Source: Cocos nucifera
Taxonomy: Eukaryota; Streptophyta; Magnoliopsida; Arecales; Arecaceae
Reading direction: 5' to 3'
Length of the DNA: 64,000 nt
NCBI GenBank assembly: GCA_006176705.1
Contig: QRFJ01000294.1
Coordinates: 868,001-932,000, forward strand
The notes under the pieces are model-generated. The model had not been told where the DNA came from. It was given only the letters and a program-made list of their open reading frames with translations, and did no database searches. The position numbers and the translations under genes were made by a program. Of the stretch, positions 1-9,999 are shown piece by piece. Positions within the stretch are counted from its first letter, which is position 1. The number at the start of each line of letters is the position of its first letter.

Positions 1-1061
1 TAGGTCTAAAATTGAGAATTTCAGATCTAAGACATATTCATAATACTGGGTTCGGGCTTGGGTAGCTCAATTAGGTCTAAGCGGTTGATCAAACCGAATC
101 AAGAGTTGGTTAGATGGGATCAACAATGCTTAAATTGACCAGCCTAATAGGATTAAGTCTGGGTCAAGATCGAGTCACGATCAAGCAAGACCTAATTAGG
201 CTCAGAGGTTAGAGTCTGGATTGTAGGCTAACCCAATTGGTTCTGACTCAACAATTTGGTGTCTAAGGTAAGTTTGGCACAGACGACCGACTGGTTTTTA
301 ATTGGAAGCTACTCGACCTGAATGCGTTCTTGTGCGAGTTAACGGCATATTCCTTCCACCGGTCTCACTTACCTGGCCATATCTGTTGACACAGTTCTGA
401 TCTGAGGTGGTCAATAATCCGAGCTGACCCATGCCACTAGGTTAGTCATAATTGTTATGACTAAGCCAAGTCTAGTTTAATGAGACCTGAATCAATTCTC
501 CCTAAGAAAAGATTAAGTCCGAGGTCTTCCACCATTGTAGACGTGCGGGCCCTTCCCGGGGTTGATTGTTCTCGGCTGGATACAGTGGCTCAGTTGCACC
601 GGGAAGACGCAACCATGTCTATTAGGCATTGGATGCTATGGGCTGGAGGATGAGTTGGGCTCAATATTCCGGATACGGTGAGAGACCCAATTAGGAACCC
701 AGTCTATGCAAATGGTGGGTCTGACTTAACTAAGGAGTGGATCAATATTCCGGATACGGTGAGATTCATGAATTAGAGACCAAGTTTGGGTGCACCATGA
801 TTAGAGAATCATTGAACAAGAGTTGTTCACTCATTGGCTAACCCATCACCAATAACTGTTAGGTGAGGTGATGAGTCAGTTGGTGAGACCGCACCACCCA
901 CTAGAAATCATCAATCGCGGAGATTTTCGCATCTCTACAGAGGGAGTGTAGGGATCCGAGAAAATAGTGGGAGCTAATTTGTTTAAAAATAAAATCCCTA
1001 AACAAATTGGTCAAGTCAAAATTACAGTATCTAACTAGAATCTTTGACTCTCTACAGGAAA
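1..1061 (+). other. copia-A untranslated leader
   Basis: No long reading frame. Parts match the leader of copia-D, for example the block around 345-375 against 59308-59340. A 23-base segment containing ATATTCCGGATACGGTGAG occurs twice, at 661 and 742. The leader ends in CTCTACAGG directly before the gag ATG, which looks like a splice acceptor; copia-D has TTTTTGTACAG in the same place. Confidence 0.7.
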
Positions 1062-1820
1062 ATGTCTGCGTCCAACCCACTGGCACGTATCCTAGACACA
1101 CATAGACTGACTGGACCCAATTATAAAGATTGGCTCAGGAACTACAAAATTATTTTGGGTTCAGAGAAGTTAACACATGTTTTGGACCAGGACCCTCCCA
1201 CCTTACCAGCTCGTCCATCCACTGAACAGAGAGCGTCTCTGGAAAAATGGATTGACGAAGACAATAAGGCCAGATACTACATGTTGGGCTCGATGTCTGA
1301 TGAGCTCCAGCGCCAACATGAAGATATCGGGACTGCTCGCCAAATGTTGGCTCACCTGCAGGAGATGTTTGGTGAACAGAGTCGCGCAGCCAAATATCAA
1401 GTCACGAAACGACTTTTTAAGGCTAAGATGCGTGATGGGCAGTCAGTCCAAGATCACTGTCTGACAATGATCAAGGACATGGAAGAGCTTGAGAAGCTCG
1501 GTGTGAAGTTGGACTTGGACTTGCAGAATGATATTATTCTGCAATCCTTGACTGATGCATATGGGCAATTCATCATGAATTACCACATGCATAAACTTCA
1601 GAATTCCTTGGCCGAGTTGATGAATATGCTGGTTACCGCTGAGCTTTCTATGAAAGGTTCTAAAGGCTCAGTTCTTGCTATGGAACGGACTTCTTCCAAA
1701 AGAAAGTCTTATGGAAAGAAAAAGAAGTCTGTGAAAAAGCAAAAGGTAGAAGGATCAAAGAAGAAGAAGGCAGAACCGAAGAAAAAGGCCGATGGCAAAG
1801 GAAGGTCCTTCTGGAGGTAG
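1062..1820 (+). pseudogene. gag: copia-A gag (UBN2/DUF4219-type capsid)
   Basis: Encodes the nucleocapsid precursor that packages element RNA in cytoplasmic virus-like particles. The start chosen is MSASNPLARIL at 1062; an in-frame ATG at 1044 lies upstream of the TACAG that precedes the conserved start, so it is unlikely to be used. The frame shows the copia gag features YKDWLRNYKIIL near residues 20-35, then RLFKAKMRDGQSVQDH, and ends in a lysine-rich tail. A stop at 1818 falls where the CCHC zinc knuckle should begin; a shifted frame still reads WKRNCPTYL at about 1868-1894, so the knuckle has been broken by small indels. The capsid portion is otherwise open. Confidence 0.9.
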
Positions 1821-2383
1821 TGTTATTTTCCATTGCAACAGCGACGGCACTTCTATGCAGGGTCTTGGAAGCGGAACTGCCCTACTTACCTGGATTACCA
1901 TCTGGTTTAGACTTAGTTTTAAAAGACTGTTATTATGTGCCTGCAGCTAGCAGGAATTTGATTTCTGTTTCATGCTTAGCACAAGAAGGTTATGTGATCA
2001 CCTTCTTTAAGGACCATTGTAACATTCTTTATGAAAGAAATAAAATTGCAAATGGTTTCCTTGTTAATGGTCTTTATCAGTTGCATATTGATGTACCTGT
2101 TTTAACTATCGAGCAAAACGTGAATGCCAAACGACCTAGGGATAGTCCAAACGACAGATATCTATGGCACCTGAGATTAGGTCATATAGCAGAAGATAGG
2201 ATTAACAAATTGGAGAAAAATGGGCTATTGAGTCCATTGACTTTTGAGTCATATCCAACTTGTGAATCTTGTCTTCAAGGCAAAATGACTAAACTCCCTT
2301 TTGTTGGACATGGGGAGAGGGCCACAGATCTCCTTGCCCTAGTACATACTGATGTGTGCGGCCCATTCGATGTGCCGGACTAG
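1821..2383 (+). pseudogene. pol: copia-A protease tail, GAG-pre-integrase and integrase N-terminus
   Basis: The frame enters at the C-terminal end of the protease region (LKDCYYVPAASRNLISVSCL). The aspartic-protease active site expected upstream (a WxLDSG-type motif) is absent, so a deletion has joined knuckle remnants to the protease tail. Next comes the GAG-pre-integrase/HHCC zinc region: WHLRLGHI, then CESCLQGK. The first integrase aspartate lies in HTDVCGPF. The frame stops at 2381 after VPD; the integrase continues in another frame from about 2380, a one-base shift. Confidence 0.88.
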
Positions 2384-3008
2384 AGGCAATTTTGTCTACT
2401 TCATTACCTTTACCGATGATCTGTCTAGGTATGGGTATGTGTATCTTATGAGACATAAGTCTGAAGCCTTTGAAAAGTTCAAAGAATTCAGACATGAAGT
2501 AGAAAAACAAACTGGAAAACCCATTAAGGTTCTTCGATCAGATCGAGGAGGTGAATACCTTAGCCGGGAATTCCTAGACTATCTTAAGGAAAATGGCATA
2601 GTCTCTCAATGGACTCCACCAGGAACACCTCAACTCAACGGGGTTTCAGAACGGAGAAATCGGACTCTATTGGATATGGTTCGATCCATGATGAGCTTCA
2701 CAGACCTCCCTGATTTCCTTTGGGGACATTCATTATTAACTTCAATCTATTTACTGAATAGGGTTCCCTCTAAAACCGTTCCTACCACACCGTATGAGAT
2801 ATGGCACGGTAAGAAACCAAGTCTGAGTCATCTCAGAATTTGGGGTTGTCCGGCTTATGTCAAAAGACAACAAGTGGACAAGTTAGAGTTTAGGTCCTTT
2901 AGAGCTCGATTCATAGGATATCCTAAAGAGTCATTAGGATACTATTTCTACATTCCAGAAGACCACAATGTGATTGTGAGTCGACATGCCATATTTCTTG
3001 AAAAATAG
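2352..3008 (+). pseudogene. pol: copia-A integrase catalytic core
   Basis: Integrase joins the cDNA ends to host DNA. The frame reads FITFTDDLSRYGYVYLM, the second catalytic aspartate in VLRSDRGGEY and the glutamate in GVSERRNRTLL, giving with HTDVCGPF upstream the complete D,D-E set in two frames. The C-terminal region YVKRQQVDKLEFRSFRARFI is typical of copia. A TAG at 3006 and a TGA at 3072 interrupt the linker to RT in the same frame, so the polyprotein cannot be made without readthrough. Confidence 0.92.
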
Positions 3009-3086
3009 TTTATTCAAGATAGTGGCATTGGAAAGCAGATTAAGCTTGATGAGAAAGTCTCACAAGCAGAATGAGCTAAGGACCAA

Positions 3087-4028
3087 GTGGAACCAAATCA
3101 GGTTGAGCCAATAAGAACACTACCTCCTCCACCTCGTAGATCGGAAAGAGTTTTCCGTCCCCCTGAAAGATACTTAGGTATTATTTCAGAGGACGTAGAG
3201 GAAATGTTCCTCATAGGTAATGGTGCTCATGGTGATGATCCCAAAACCTACAACGAGGCGATATCAGATATCGACTCCGAGAAATGGCTTGAGGCAATGA
3301 AGTCAGAGATCGACTCGATGCACTCAAACCAAGTCTGGACCTTGGTAGATCCACCAGAAGGTATAGTACCTATTGGGTGTAAATGGATCTTCAAGAGAAA
3401 GATTGGTGCAGATGGGAATGTGGAGACATTCAAGGCTAGACTGGTGGCAAAAGGTTATAGTCAACGTGAAGGCATTGACTATCAGGATACCTTTTCCCCG
3501 GTAGCTATGCTTAAATCCATCCGCACATTGCTTGCTGTTGCAGCCTATTTCGATTATGAAATATGGCAAATGGACGTGAAAATGGCATTCCTAAATGGAT
3601 ATCTTGAGGAAGATATCTATATGGAACAGCCGCTAGGTTTCACATCCAGTGATACTGATCACAAGGTTTGCAAGCTGCAAAGGTCCATATATGGACTTAA
3701 GCAAGCATCTCGGAGCTGGAACACTCGTTTCAATGATGTGATCAAAAAGTTTGGTTTCATCAAAAACGAAGAGGAACCATGTGTTTTCAAAAGGGTCAGT
3801 GGGAGCGCTGTTGTCTTCCTCGTATTGTACGTGGATGACATCCTCCTTATTGGGAATGATATTCCCATGTTGACATCAGTCAAGATGTGGTTGTCCAAGG
3901 AATTCTCCATGAAAGACCTAGGTGAAGCATCCTTTATTCTAGGAATTAAGGTCTATAGGGATAGACCGAATAGGATGCTAGGACTTTCACAGAAGAATGT
4001 ACATAGAGGAAGTACTAAAGAGGTTTAG
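3087..4028 (+). pseudogene. pol: copia-A reverse transcriptase
   Basis: RVT_2-type reverse transcriptase, which copies element RNA into cDNA. Visible motifs in order: CKWIFKRKIGADG, KARLVAKGYSQREGIDY, DTFSPVAMLKSIR, WQMDVKMAFLNGYLEEDIYM, YGLKQASRSWN and the catalytic box LYVDDILLIGND, with both aspartates kept. The start shown is only the first ATG after the upstream stops, not a real initiation site. The frame leaves the family alignment at about 3990, where KNVHRGSTKEV replaces the expected sequence; the true continuation (MYIEEVLKRFSMENS) is in the +1 frame. Confidence 0.94.
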
Positions 4029-5560
4029 TATGGAAAACTCTAAGAGGGGATTAATACCCTTCAGACATGGTATTCATCTTTCCAAGAAGATGTGCCCAGC
4101 ACACCTGAGGAAATAGAACGCATGAGCAAGATCCCTTATGCTTCTGCAATAGGGAGCCTCATGTATGCCATGCTATGTACACGACCTGATATAGCCCATG
4201 CTGTGAGTGTCACAAGCAGATATCAGTCAAATCCAGGTGAAGAACACTGGACTTCTGTGAAATGTATCCTTAAGTACTTGAGAAGAACTAAGGATATGAT
4301 GTTGGTCTTTGGTAATGGAGAACTCCAAGTTCAGGGATACACAGACTCGGACTTCATGTCCGATATAGATGATCGAAAGTCGACATCTGGAAGTCTGTTT
4401 GTGTGCAATGGTGGAGCTGTCAGCTGGAAGAGTTCCAAGCAAACTGTGATAGCAGATTCCACCATGGAAGCAGAATATATAGCTGCATCAGAGGCTGCAA
4501 AGGAAAGCATTCTGGTACAAGAAGTTTGCTGCAGAAATTGGAGTAATGCCATCAGATGCCATTCCTCTTTACTGCGACAACAATGGCGCCATNNNNNNNN
4601 NNNNNNNNNNNNNNNNNNNNNNNNNNNNNNNNNNNNNNNNNNNNNNNNNNNNNNNNNNNNNNNNNNNNNNNNNNNNNNNNNNNNNNNNNNNNNNNNNNNN
4701 NNNNNNNNNNNNNNNNNNNNNNNNNNNNNNNNNNNNNNNNNNNNNNNNNNNNNNNNNNNNNNNNNNNNNNNNNNNNNNNNNNNNNNNNNNNNNNNNNNNN
4801 NNNNNNNNNNNNNNNNNNNNNNNNNNNNNNNNNNNNNNNNNNNNNNNNNNNNNNNNNNNNNNNNNNNNNNNNNNNNNNNNNNNNNNNNNNNNNNNNNNNN
4901 NNNNNNNNNNNNNNNNNNNNNNNNNNNNNNNNNNNNNNNNNNNNNNNNNNNNNNNNNNNNNNNNNNNNNNNNNNNNNNNNNNNNNNNNNNNNNNNNNNNN
5001 NNNNNNNNNNNNNNNNNNNNNNNNNNNNNNNNNNNNNNNNNNNNNNNNNNNNNNNNNNNNNNNNNNNNNNNNNNNNNNNNNNNNNNNNNNNNNNNNNNNN
5101 NNNNNNNNNNNNNNNNNNNNNNNNNNNNNNNNNNNNNNNNNNNNNNNNNNNNNNNNNNNNNNNNNNNNNNNNNNNNNNNNNNNNNNNNNNNNNNNNNNNN
5201 NNNNNNNNNNNNNNNNNNNNNNNNNNNNNNNNNNNNNNNNNNNNNNNNNNNNNNNNNNNNNNNNNNNNNNNNNNNNNNNNNNNNNNNNNNNNNNNNNNNN
5301 NNNNNNNNNNNNNNNNNNNNNNNNNNNNNNNNNNNNNNNNNNNNNNNNNNNNNNNNNNNNNNNNNNNNNNNNNNNNNNNNNNNNNNNNNNNNNNNNNNNN
5401 NNNNNNNNNNNNNNNNNNNNNNNNNNNNNNNNNNNNNNNNNNNNNNNNNNAGCCCTTGCTAAGGAGCCGAGGTCTTCACCAGAAGTCCAAGCACATGAGC
5501 TGGATATCATTCTTTCATCCGCGTTACCTTGAGAAAGGTTACGTTGAGGTCAAGAGGAGT
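3997..5560 (+). pseudogene. pol: copia-A RT C-terminus and RNase H, interrupted by the N gap
   Basis: Frame pieces read VLKRFSMENSKRG, then PYASAIGSLMYAMLCTRPDI, then RNase H with GYTDSDF, DRKSTSG, STMEAEYIAAS and, after a shift near 4520, LYCDNNGA. The acidic residues of RNase H (TDSD, MEAE, CDN) are present. After the gap the frame resumes as ALAKEPRS and, shifted one base, HQKSKHM, which is the normal copia order. Sequence past about 5560 is no longer recognisable, so the element end, polypurine tract and 3' LTR appear deleted. Confidence 0.88.
4593..5450. other. assembly gap of 858 N
   Basis: Run of N inside copia-A RNase H. The flanking codons fit together with no base missing: GGC GCC AT before the gap and A GCC CTT GCT after it give GAIALA followed by KEPRS. 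The gap is therefore probably padding or a spurious join rather than 858 bases of lost coding sequence. Confidence 0.95.
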
Positions 5561-5636
5561 AAAACCTCCGCAGAGATTATGTATCTCTCTTTGATTTATA
5601 GTCTTCAGCTTGACTTTCTTGAAGCTCTAATCTGGA

Positions 5637-6190
5637 TCAATCCGGTGCCACTTCAATTGATATACTTTCATATTTGGATGAACCCTCTTTTAATTGGATA
5701 CTGCTGGCTTTACTAATCTCAAACCTATTTTCTACAGAATTCTTATATACTGATTTGCCAATAACATTAATTTCAAAATAAGTTTGATTATCATCAGAAT
5801 ATTTAATATCTTTAAAAATATTAAAAGTCACTTGTTCATCTTGGACTTTAAGAATTAATTTTTTTTGTTGAACATCTATTAATGTTCCTCCAGTCGCTAA
5901 AAAGGATCTCCCTAAGATAAGGGGTACATCATAATCTTCTTCCATATCAAGAATAATAAAATCAATAGAAAAAATAAACTTATTTATCTTTACCAAGATA
6001 TCCTTCATTATATCTCTTGGATATTTAATGGACCTATCGGCTAGTTGAAGAGTGATAGTGGTAGGCTTTGGTTCTCTTAGACCCAGCTTCCTAAAAGTAG
6101 AGAAAGACATGAGATTAATACTTGCTCCTAAATCACATAAAACTTTATCAAAACTACAATCACCAATATTACAAGAAATAGTAAAACTCT
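5637..6190 (-). pseudogene. pro: gypsy aspartic protease (retropepsin)
   Basis: The - strand frame reads LCDLGASINLMSFSTFRKLG just before and into the longest open stretch, then TTITLQLADRS, IILDMEEDYDVPLILGRSFL and VQDEQVTFNIF. This is the retropepsin fold of gypsy polyproteins: DLGAS is the active-site variant of D-T/S-G and ILGRSFL the conserved strand near the C-terminus. The enzyme would cut the gag-pol precursor. The frame ends at 5637 before any RT motif; the rest of pol is gone. Confidence 0.85.
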
Positions 6191-6486
6191 CTGGATCCTT
6201 TAGCTTCTATGGTAGTTTATTTTGAAGTATTGCTAAGCACTCTTCATTCAGATTTATTCTCTCATGCTCCTTCAACTTCTTCTTATTGGACAAATTTTTT
6301 TTGAAAACTTGGCATACCTGGATATCTGAGTGATAACATCTACAAAAAGAATATTAATATATAAATTCTTCAAAATACTAAAAAGTTAAAAAATTTCTTA
6401 TCTAGATGTCGTATTTGTCTCTCTGAAAATGGTCGTAGTGGCTCATAGGGCTTCACATTTGGATCGACAAATTTTATACCAAGGGA

Positions 6487-7933
6487 TCATCCATCTGTTG
6501 GTTGTTTTGGTGACTGATAAATTTTGGTTGGCTGGTTTGTAGTTTCCTCTTCAGTCTTTTTGTCCTGATGTGGCTCCTTCGGCTCTTTACCGCTTCTTAG
6601 GATGATGGCATTAACTTGTTCTCTTGGATTGATCTCCATATTGCTAGGCAAGGACCCTTGTAGTCTCTCAAATATTATCTTGGCCATTTGTCTTACTTGC
6701 ATCTCCAAGCTTCAAATTGCTGCTGCTTGGTCCTGTCTAAATTTGGTTTCCAGATTTTGCATGGCCGCTTCTTGATTTTACATGAATTTTGTCTTCATAT
6801 TCTTCATAGCTGCTTCTTAGTTCTGCATAAATTTAATTAGTAGCTCCTCCATGTTGGGCTTCTTTTCGGATACTTGAAATTTCGAGGGTGGTTGTTGTGC
6901 TGCATTTTGATTACTCCATGAAAAGTTTGGATGCTGCCTCCATCCTTGGTTGTAAGTGTTGGAGTAGGGATTGTTTTGCTGAGGTTTGAAAAAATTATCA
7001 AAATAGTTAGCTATATCAGGGGCTTTAGTAAAGGAATTACTTATCTGGCATTCGTTTGTATCATGTCCTCCTCCACACAGCTCATAAGTGATGCTCTGTA
7101 CATGCATAACTGCTCCCTTCAAGTTGTTGAGTTCAGCCCGAAGAATTGTAATCTCTGTTGTTAAAGTTGGGATGCTAACCACTCCATGTATAGTTGCTGA
7201 TCTTCTCGGCATCATGCGATCTACTTGCCACTAATAACTATTTGATGCCATTTCATCGATTAGATCAAAGGCTTCTTTCTCCAATTTTTGATTAATGGTA
7301 CCTTCTATTGCTGCATCAATCATAGAATGATTAGTAGAAGATGAACTATTGTAAAAAATTTATACCTGAAGCCAAACGAGTAATTAATGATGTGGACATC
7401 TCCTCAGCAATTTCTTGAAACTCTCTCAAGCCTCATACAGTGCCTCCATATCCATCTGCATAAAAAAAGTAATATTATTGCACATCTTGGTAATCTTGGA
7501 AGGTGGAAAGTACTTGGCTAAGAATTTCTGGGCTAGGGCATCCCAAGTAGTGATAGAACCTGTAGAAAGAGAATGAAACCAACTTTTAGATTTGTCTCGT
7601 AAAGGAAAAGAAAAAAATCTTAGTCTAATAGCATCATCCGACATTCCATTAATTTTAAAAGTATCACAAAATTAAAGAAAGTTAGAAATATGGGCATTCG
7701 GATCATCATACACGTGTCCACTGAATTGGATAGTTGATTGAATCATCTGGATCATCATCAAGTTTCGAAGTTGTTTGCTTGCATAGGCAGTCTCTTGATG
7801 CTCGAAACTGCATCAGCTATAGATGGTGTAATGTAGTCGTTTAATGGATGATGTGCTGCTCGAATAGCTTCTTGCCATCCCTTGATCGTCATACCAATCT
7901 CAGATTGATGTTGTTAGGATCTTTAGCTGCCAT
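6487..7933 (-). pseudogene. gag: gypsy gag
   Basis: The likely start is ATG at 7933 (MAAKDPNNINLR), shortly after the primer-binding site. Downstream pieces read MSDDAIRLRFFSFPLRDKSK, SWFHSLSTGSITTWDALAQK and FLAKYFPPSK, the Retrotrans_gag domain. Then come YELCGGGHDTNECQ, a knuckle-like region, and SNTYNQGWRQHPNFSW. A hydrophilic C-terminal part follows (MEMQVRQMAKIIFERLQG...). Stops and small frameshifts separate these pieces, for example near 7425, 7330 and 6815, so no capsid protein can be made. Confidence 0.85.
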
Positions 7934-8113
7934 GTTTCTTTTTTGTTGTAGTCTTCTGATTGTCCTCTCAATTTTTGGATCAAAAGAGACTAAATCACTA
8001 TGTCCAGTACGTGTCATGCACTGAACATAAATCTAAAAATAAAGTAAGAATAAAAATTAAAAATAAAATTTTAAAGTAAAGTGAGGATTGAAATTTTAAT
8101 ATTATTTTAGACA

Positions 8114-8134
8114 CAATCCCCAGCAACGGTGCCA
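8114..8134 (-). other. gypsy primer-binding site (tRNA-Asp-like)
   Basis: On the - strand the sequence TGGCACCGTTGCTGGGGAT follows the LTR end after a short spacer. It differs by two transitions from TGGCGCCGTTGCCGGGGAT, the PBS complementary to tRNA-Asp that is used by many plant gypsy elements. It fixes the element's orientation and the inner LTR boundary. Confidence 0.85.
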
Positions 8135-8140
8135 AAAACT

Positions 8141-9986
8141 TGATGTGTGCTAATCTATCACTATAGCAAGTGCACCAGTCGATCAAGTAGTAAAGTGTGT
8201 GAGTAGAGTATCATCCCTAGAGAATTGAAAAATAAGTATTGAAATTTTTTTTTCTAAGCTTTATTTAGAAAATCGATTTATGAGAATTAAGAAAAATAAG
8301 AAGAAATAAAGAAATAAATTAATAAATTATAAGAAAATAAATGATATAATTATTAGAGTTTTAAACTCAAGAGCAAAGGTTACTAAGGCAATTGGTTCAC
8401 CAACTCAATCAATACAATATTCAAGTATTTATATAAATTAGGTTAATTTTGTTTCATGTGATGGTGGAGTCTCCTAAGTTATTCACTATCCTTTGGTCCA
8501 GGCATAGTAAAACTATCAATATTTATTAACTATCATTTGCTCCAGATGTAATTTAAATAAAAAACTGATGCTTTAAGTTTTATGAAATTCTCTAATTAAA
8601 ATATGCTATATCCAAAGCGCACTAAAATTCCTACAAGCATATGAATTCTAATTCAATTCATGATACAAGGTATATAAATCAAAAAGCAATAACATAGACG
8701 TACTTGGTCCGTATCATCTATGTTCATCAAATCAATTAGAGGATGGCCAGTAATCTAAAAGCATTAAGAGTAGATTTATATACTTCTTATGAATAAAATA
8801 TAAAATTAAAAATAAATCATACTGAATATTGCATCAAAAGAGTGGCTATATCTTAGTCTTAGTAAAAAAAATTTAGTTCATGGTAAAAAGAATAAAAATA
8901 GCAAATAAAATAAAAAATATGAAAAAAAAATTAAATATATAATTGCTTATTGCTGAAATTGATCGTCTGTTACTCTTGGCATGGAGAACTTGATGAAGAA
9001 GAAGAAAACTGCTTGCTTGATCTTAAAAAAAAAGAAAAAAATAAAATAAAAAAAGAAAGAATAAAAAGCTATCTCTAAACCTCTCCCTATTCCTCCCTCT
9101 TTATTCTCTATTTTTCTCTCTATTTTTCTATTTATTCTTCGTTCCCAGACTCTCTCCTAGCTCTCTCGGCAATAGGGGATTAAATAGACTTTTGAAGGAG
9201 AGTTTTGGTCAAAATCCTATAGGAAACGGGTTTAAGACTCCTAAAATAGGTCAAAGTAAAGCTTGGATAATTCTGACCTTCAGATCAACATCAAATGACT
9301 CCAAAATCATCCAAAAACTCCTTAAAATCTCCTAAATCTAGTCAAACTTCACCATGATCGTCTGATCTCCACTGATGATTGACTTTTGGATGTTTGATTG
9401 CACAAAAGGAAGCTCTTGTACCTTATTTAAAATTGGAATCCATCCCGACCGTTGGATCAGCACTGGGAGGAAGATCAGCCATCCATTAGTGCAAAAATCT
9501 CGACCGTTGGATCAAATCTCAGTGAACAGCAGTCGTCGATCTCGCCCTGGGCTTGGGTAGACCGATCACGAGCCAGGTTCACTATGGACCGTCGAATTTG
9601 CTAGCGAATCAGCACGCGTCGCTCTATGTGAAATTCCCATCGTGCCCTCGCTTGTGTTATTATAGCAGTCCATTGTATGTCGCAGAAAATTCTGACATCA
9701 GCGATGCATCAGTGGTTTAGCGGGCAGTCAGGCCGACTGAGCCGATTTGAACTAGACTGACTGGCTCTCTTTTTTTTATTATTTTATTTTTTTCTTTGAA
9801 ATTCAATTTCAAGCTCAATTTAACTATGTTTTTCTTGAAATTTATTTCATTTGAATCAAAAAATTCAGATCTTCACATTGATGGCCTTTTTTCCTATATA
9901 AAATTAATAAAAATATTAATTTTTAAAAATAAAATTAATTATTTTATAATTTAATATTTTAATTATTATATTTATAGCACTTATCA
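8141..9986 (-). repeat. gypsy 5' LTR
   Basis: About 1846 bp, plus-sense TGATGTGTGC...TTATCA. The inner edge is set by the primer-binding site; the outer edge by the matching ATCA/TGAT terminus. There is no partner LTR in the window. AT-rich runs dominate 8220-8940, and a more GC-rich, family-like stretch lies at 9360-9760. Confidence 0.75.
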
Positions 9987-9999
9987 AATATATGAAGTA

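Larger units (their letters stand above)
1..5560 (+). mobile_element. Ty1/copia retrotransposon copia-A, 5' LTR outside window, 3' end lost
   Basis: Domains run in copia order: gag, remnants of zinc knuckle and protease, GAG-pre-integrase, integrase, reverse transcriptase, RNase H. Integrase before RT is diagnostic of Ty1/copia. The window opens inside the untranslated leader, because positions 240-370 resemble 59220-59345 in the leader of copia-D, the second member of this family. The element is dead: there is a deletion around 1820-1905, frameshifts near 2375, 3990, 4092, 4520 and 5475, and in-frame stops at 3006 and 3072. Its 3' LTR is missing; sequence after about 5560 no longer reads as copia and gives way to an oppositely oriented gypsy element. 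Confidence 0.93.
5637..9986 (-). mobile_element. Ty3/gypsy retrotransposon, 5' half only (LTR, leader, gag, protease)
   Basis: Read on the - strand: LTR 9986-8141, a primer-binding site resembling the 3' end of tRNA-Asp, gag from 7933 with a zinc-knuckle region, then a retropepsin with DLGAS. RT, RNase H, integrase and the 3' LTR are missing: the element stops at about 5637 against the broken 3' end of copia-A. The PBS type and the gag motif PYSNTYNQGWRQHPNFSW suggest the Athila/Tat group of plant gypsy elements, which is an inference. The LTR runs TGAT...ATCA. No TSD can be checked because the other end is absent. Confidence 0.88.

Noticed and set aside
1044..1061. Upstream in-frame ATG as gag start
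   Set aside because: It lies before the conserved TACAG and the second family member starts directly after that site.
5637..9986. Possibility that the gypsy element inserted into copia-A
   Set aside because: No 3' LTR or TSD at the junction, and copia-A does not resume beyond 9986.
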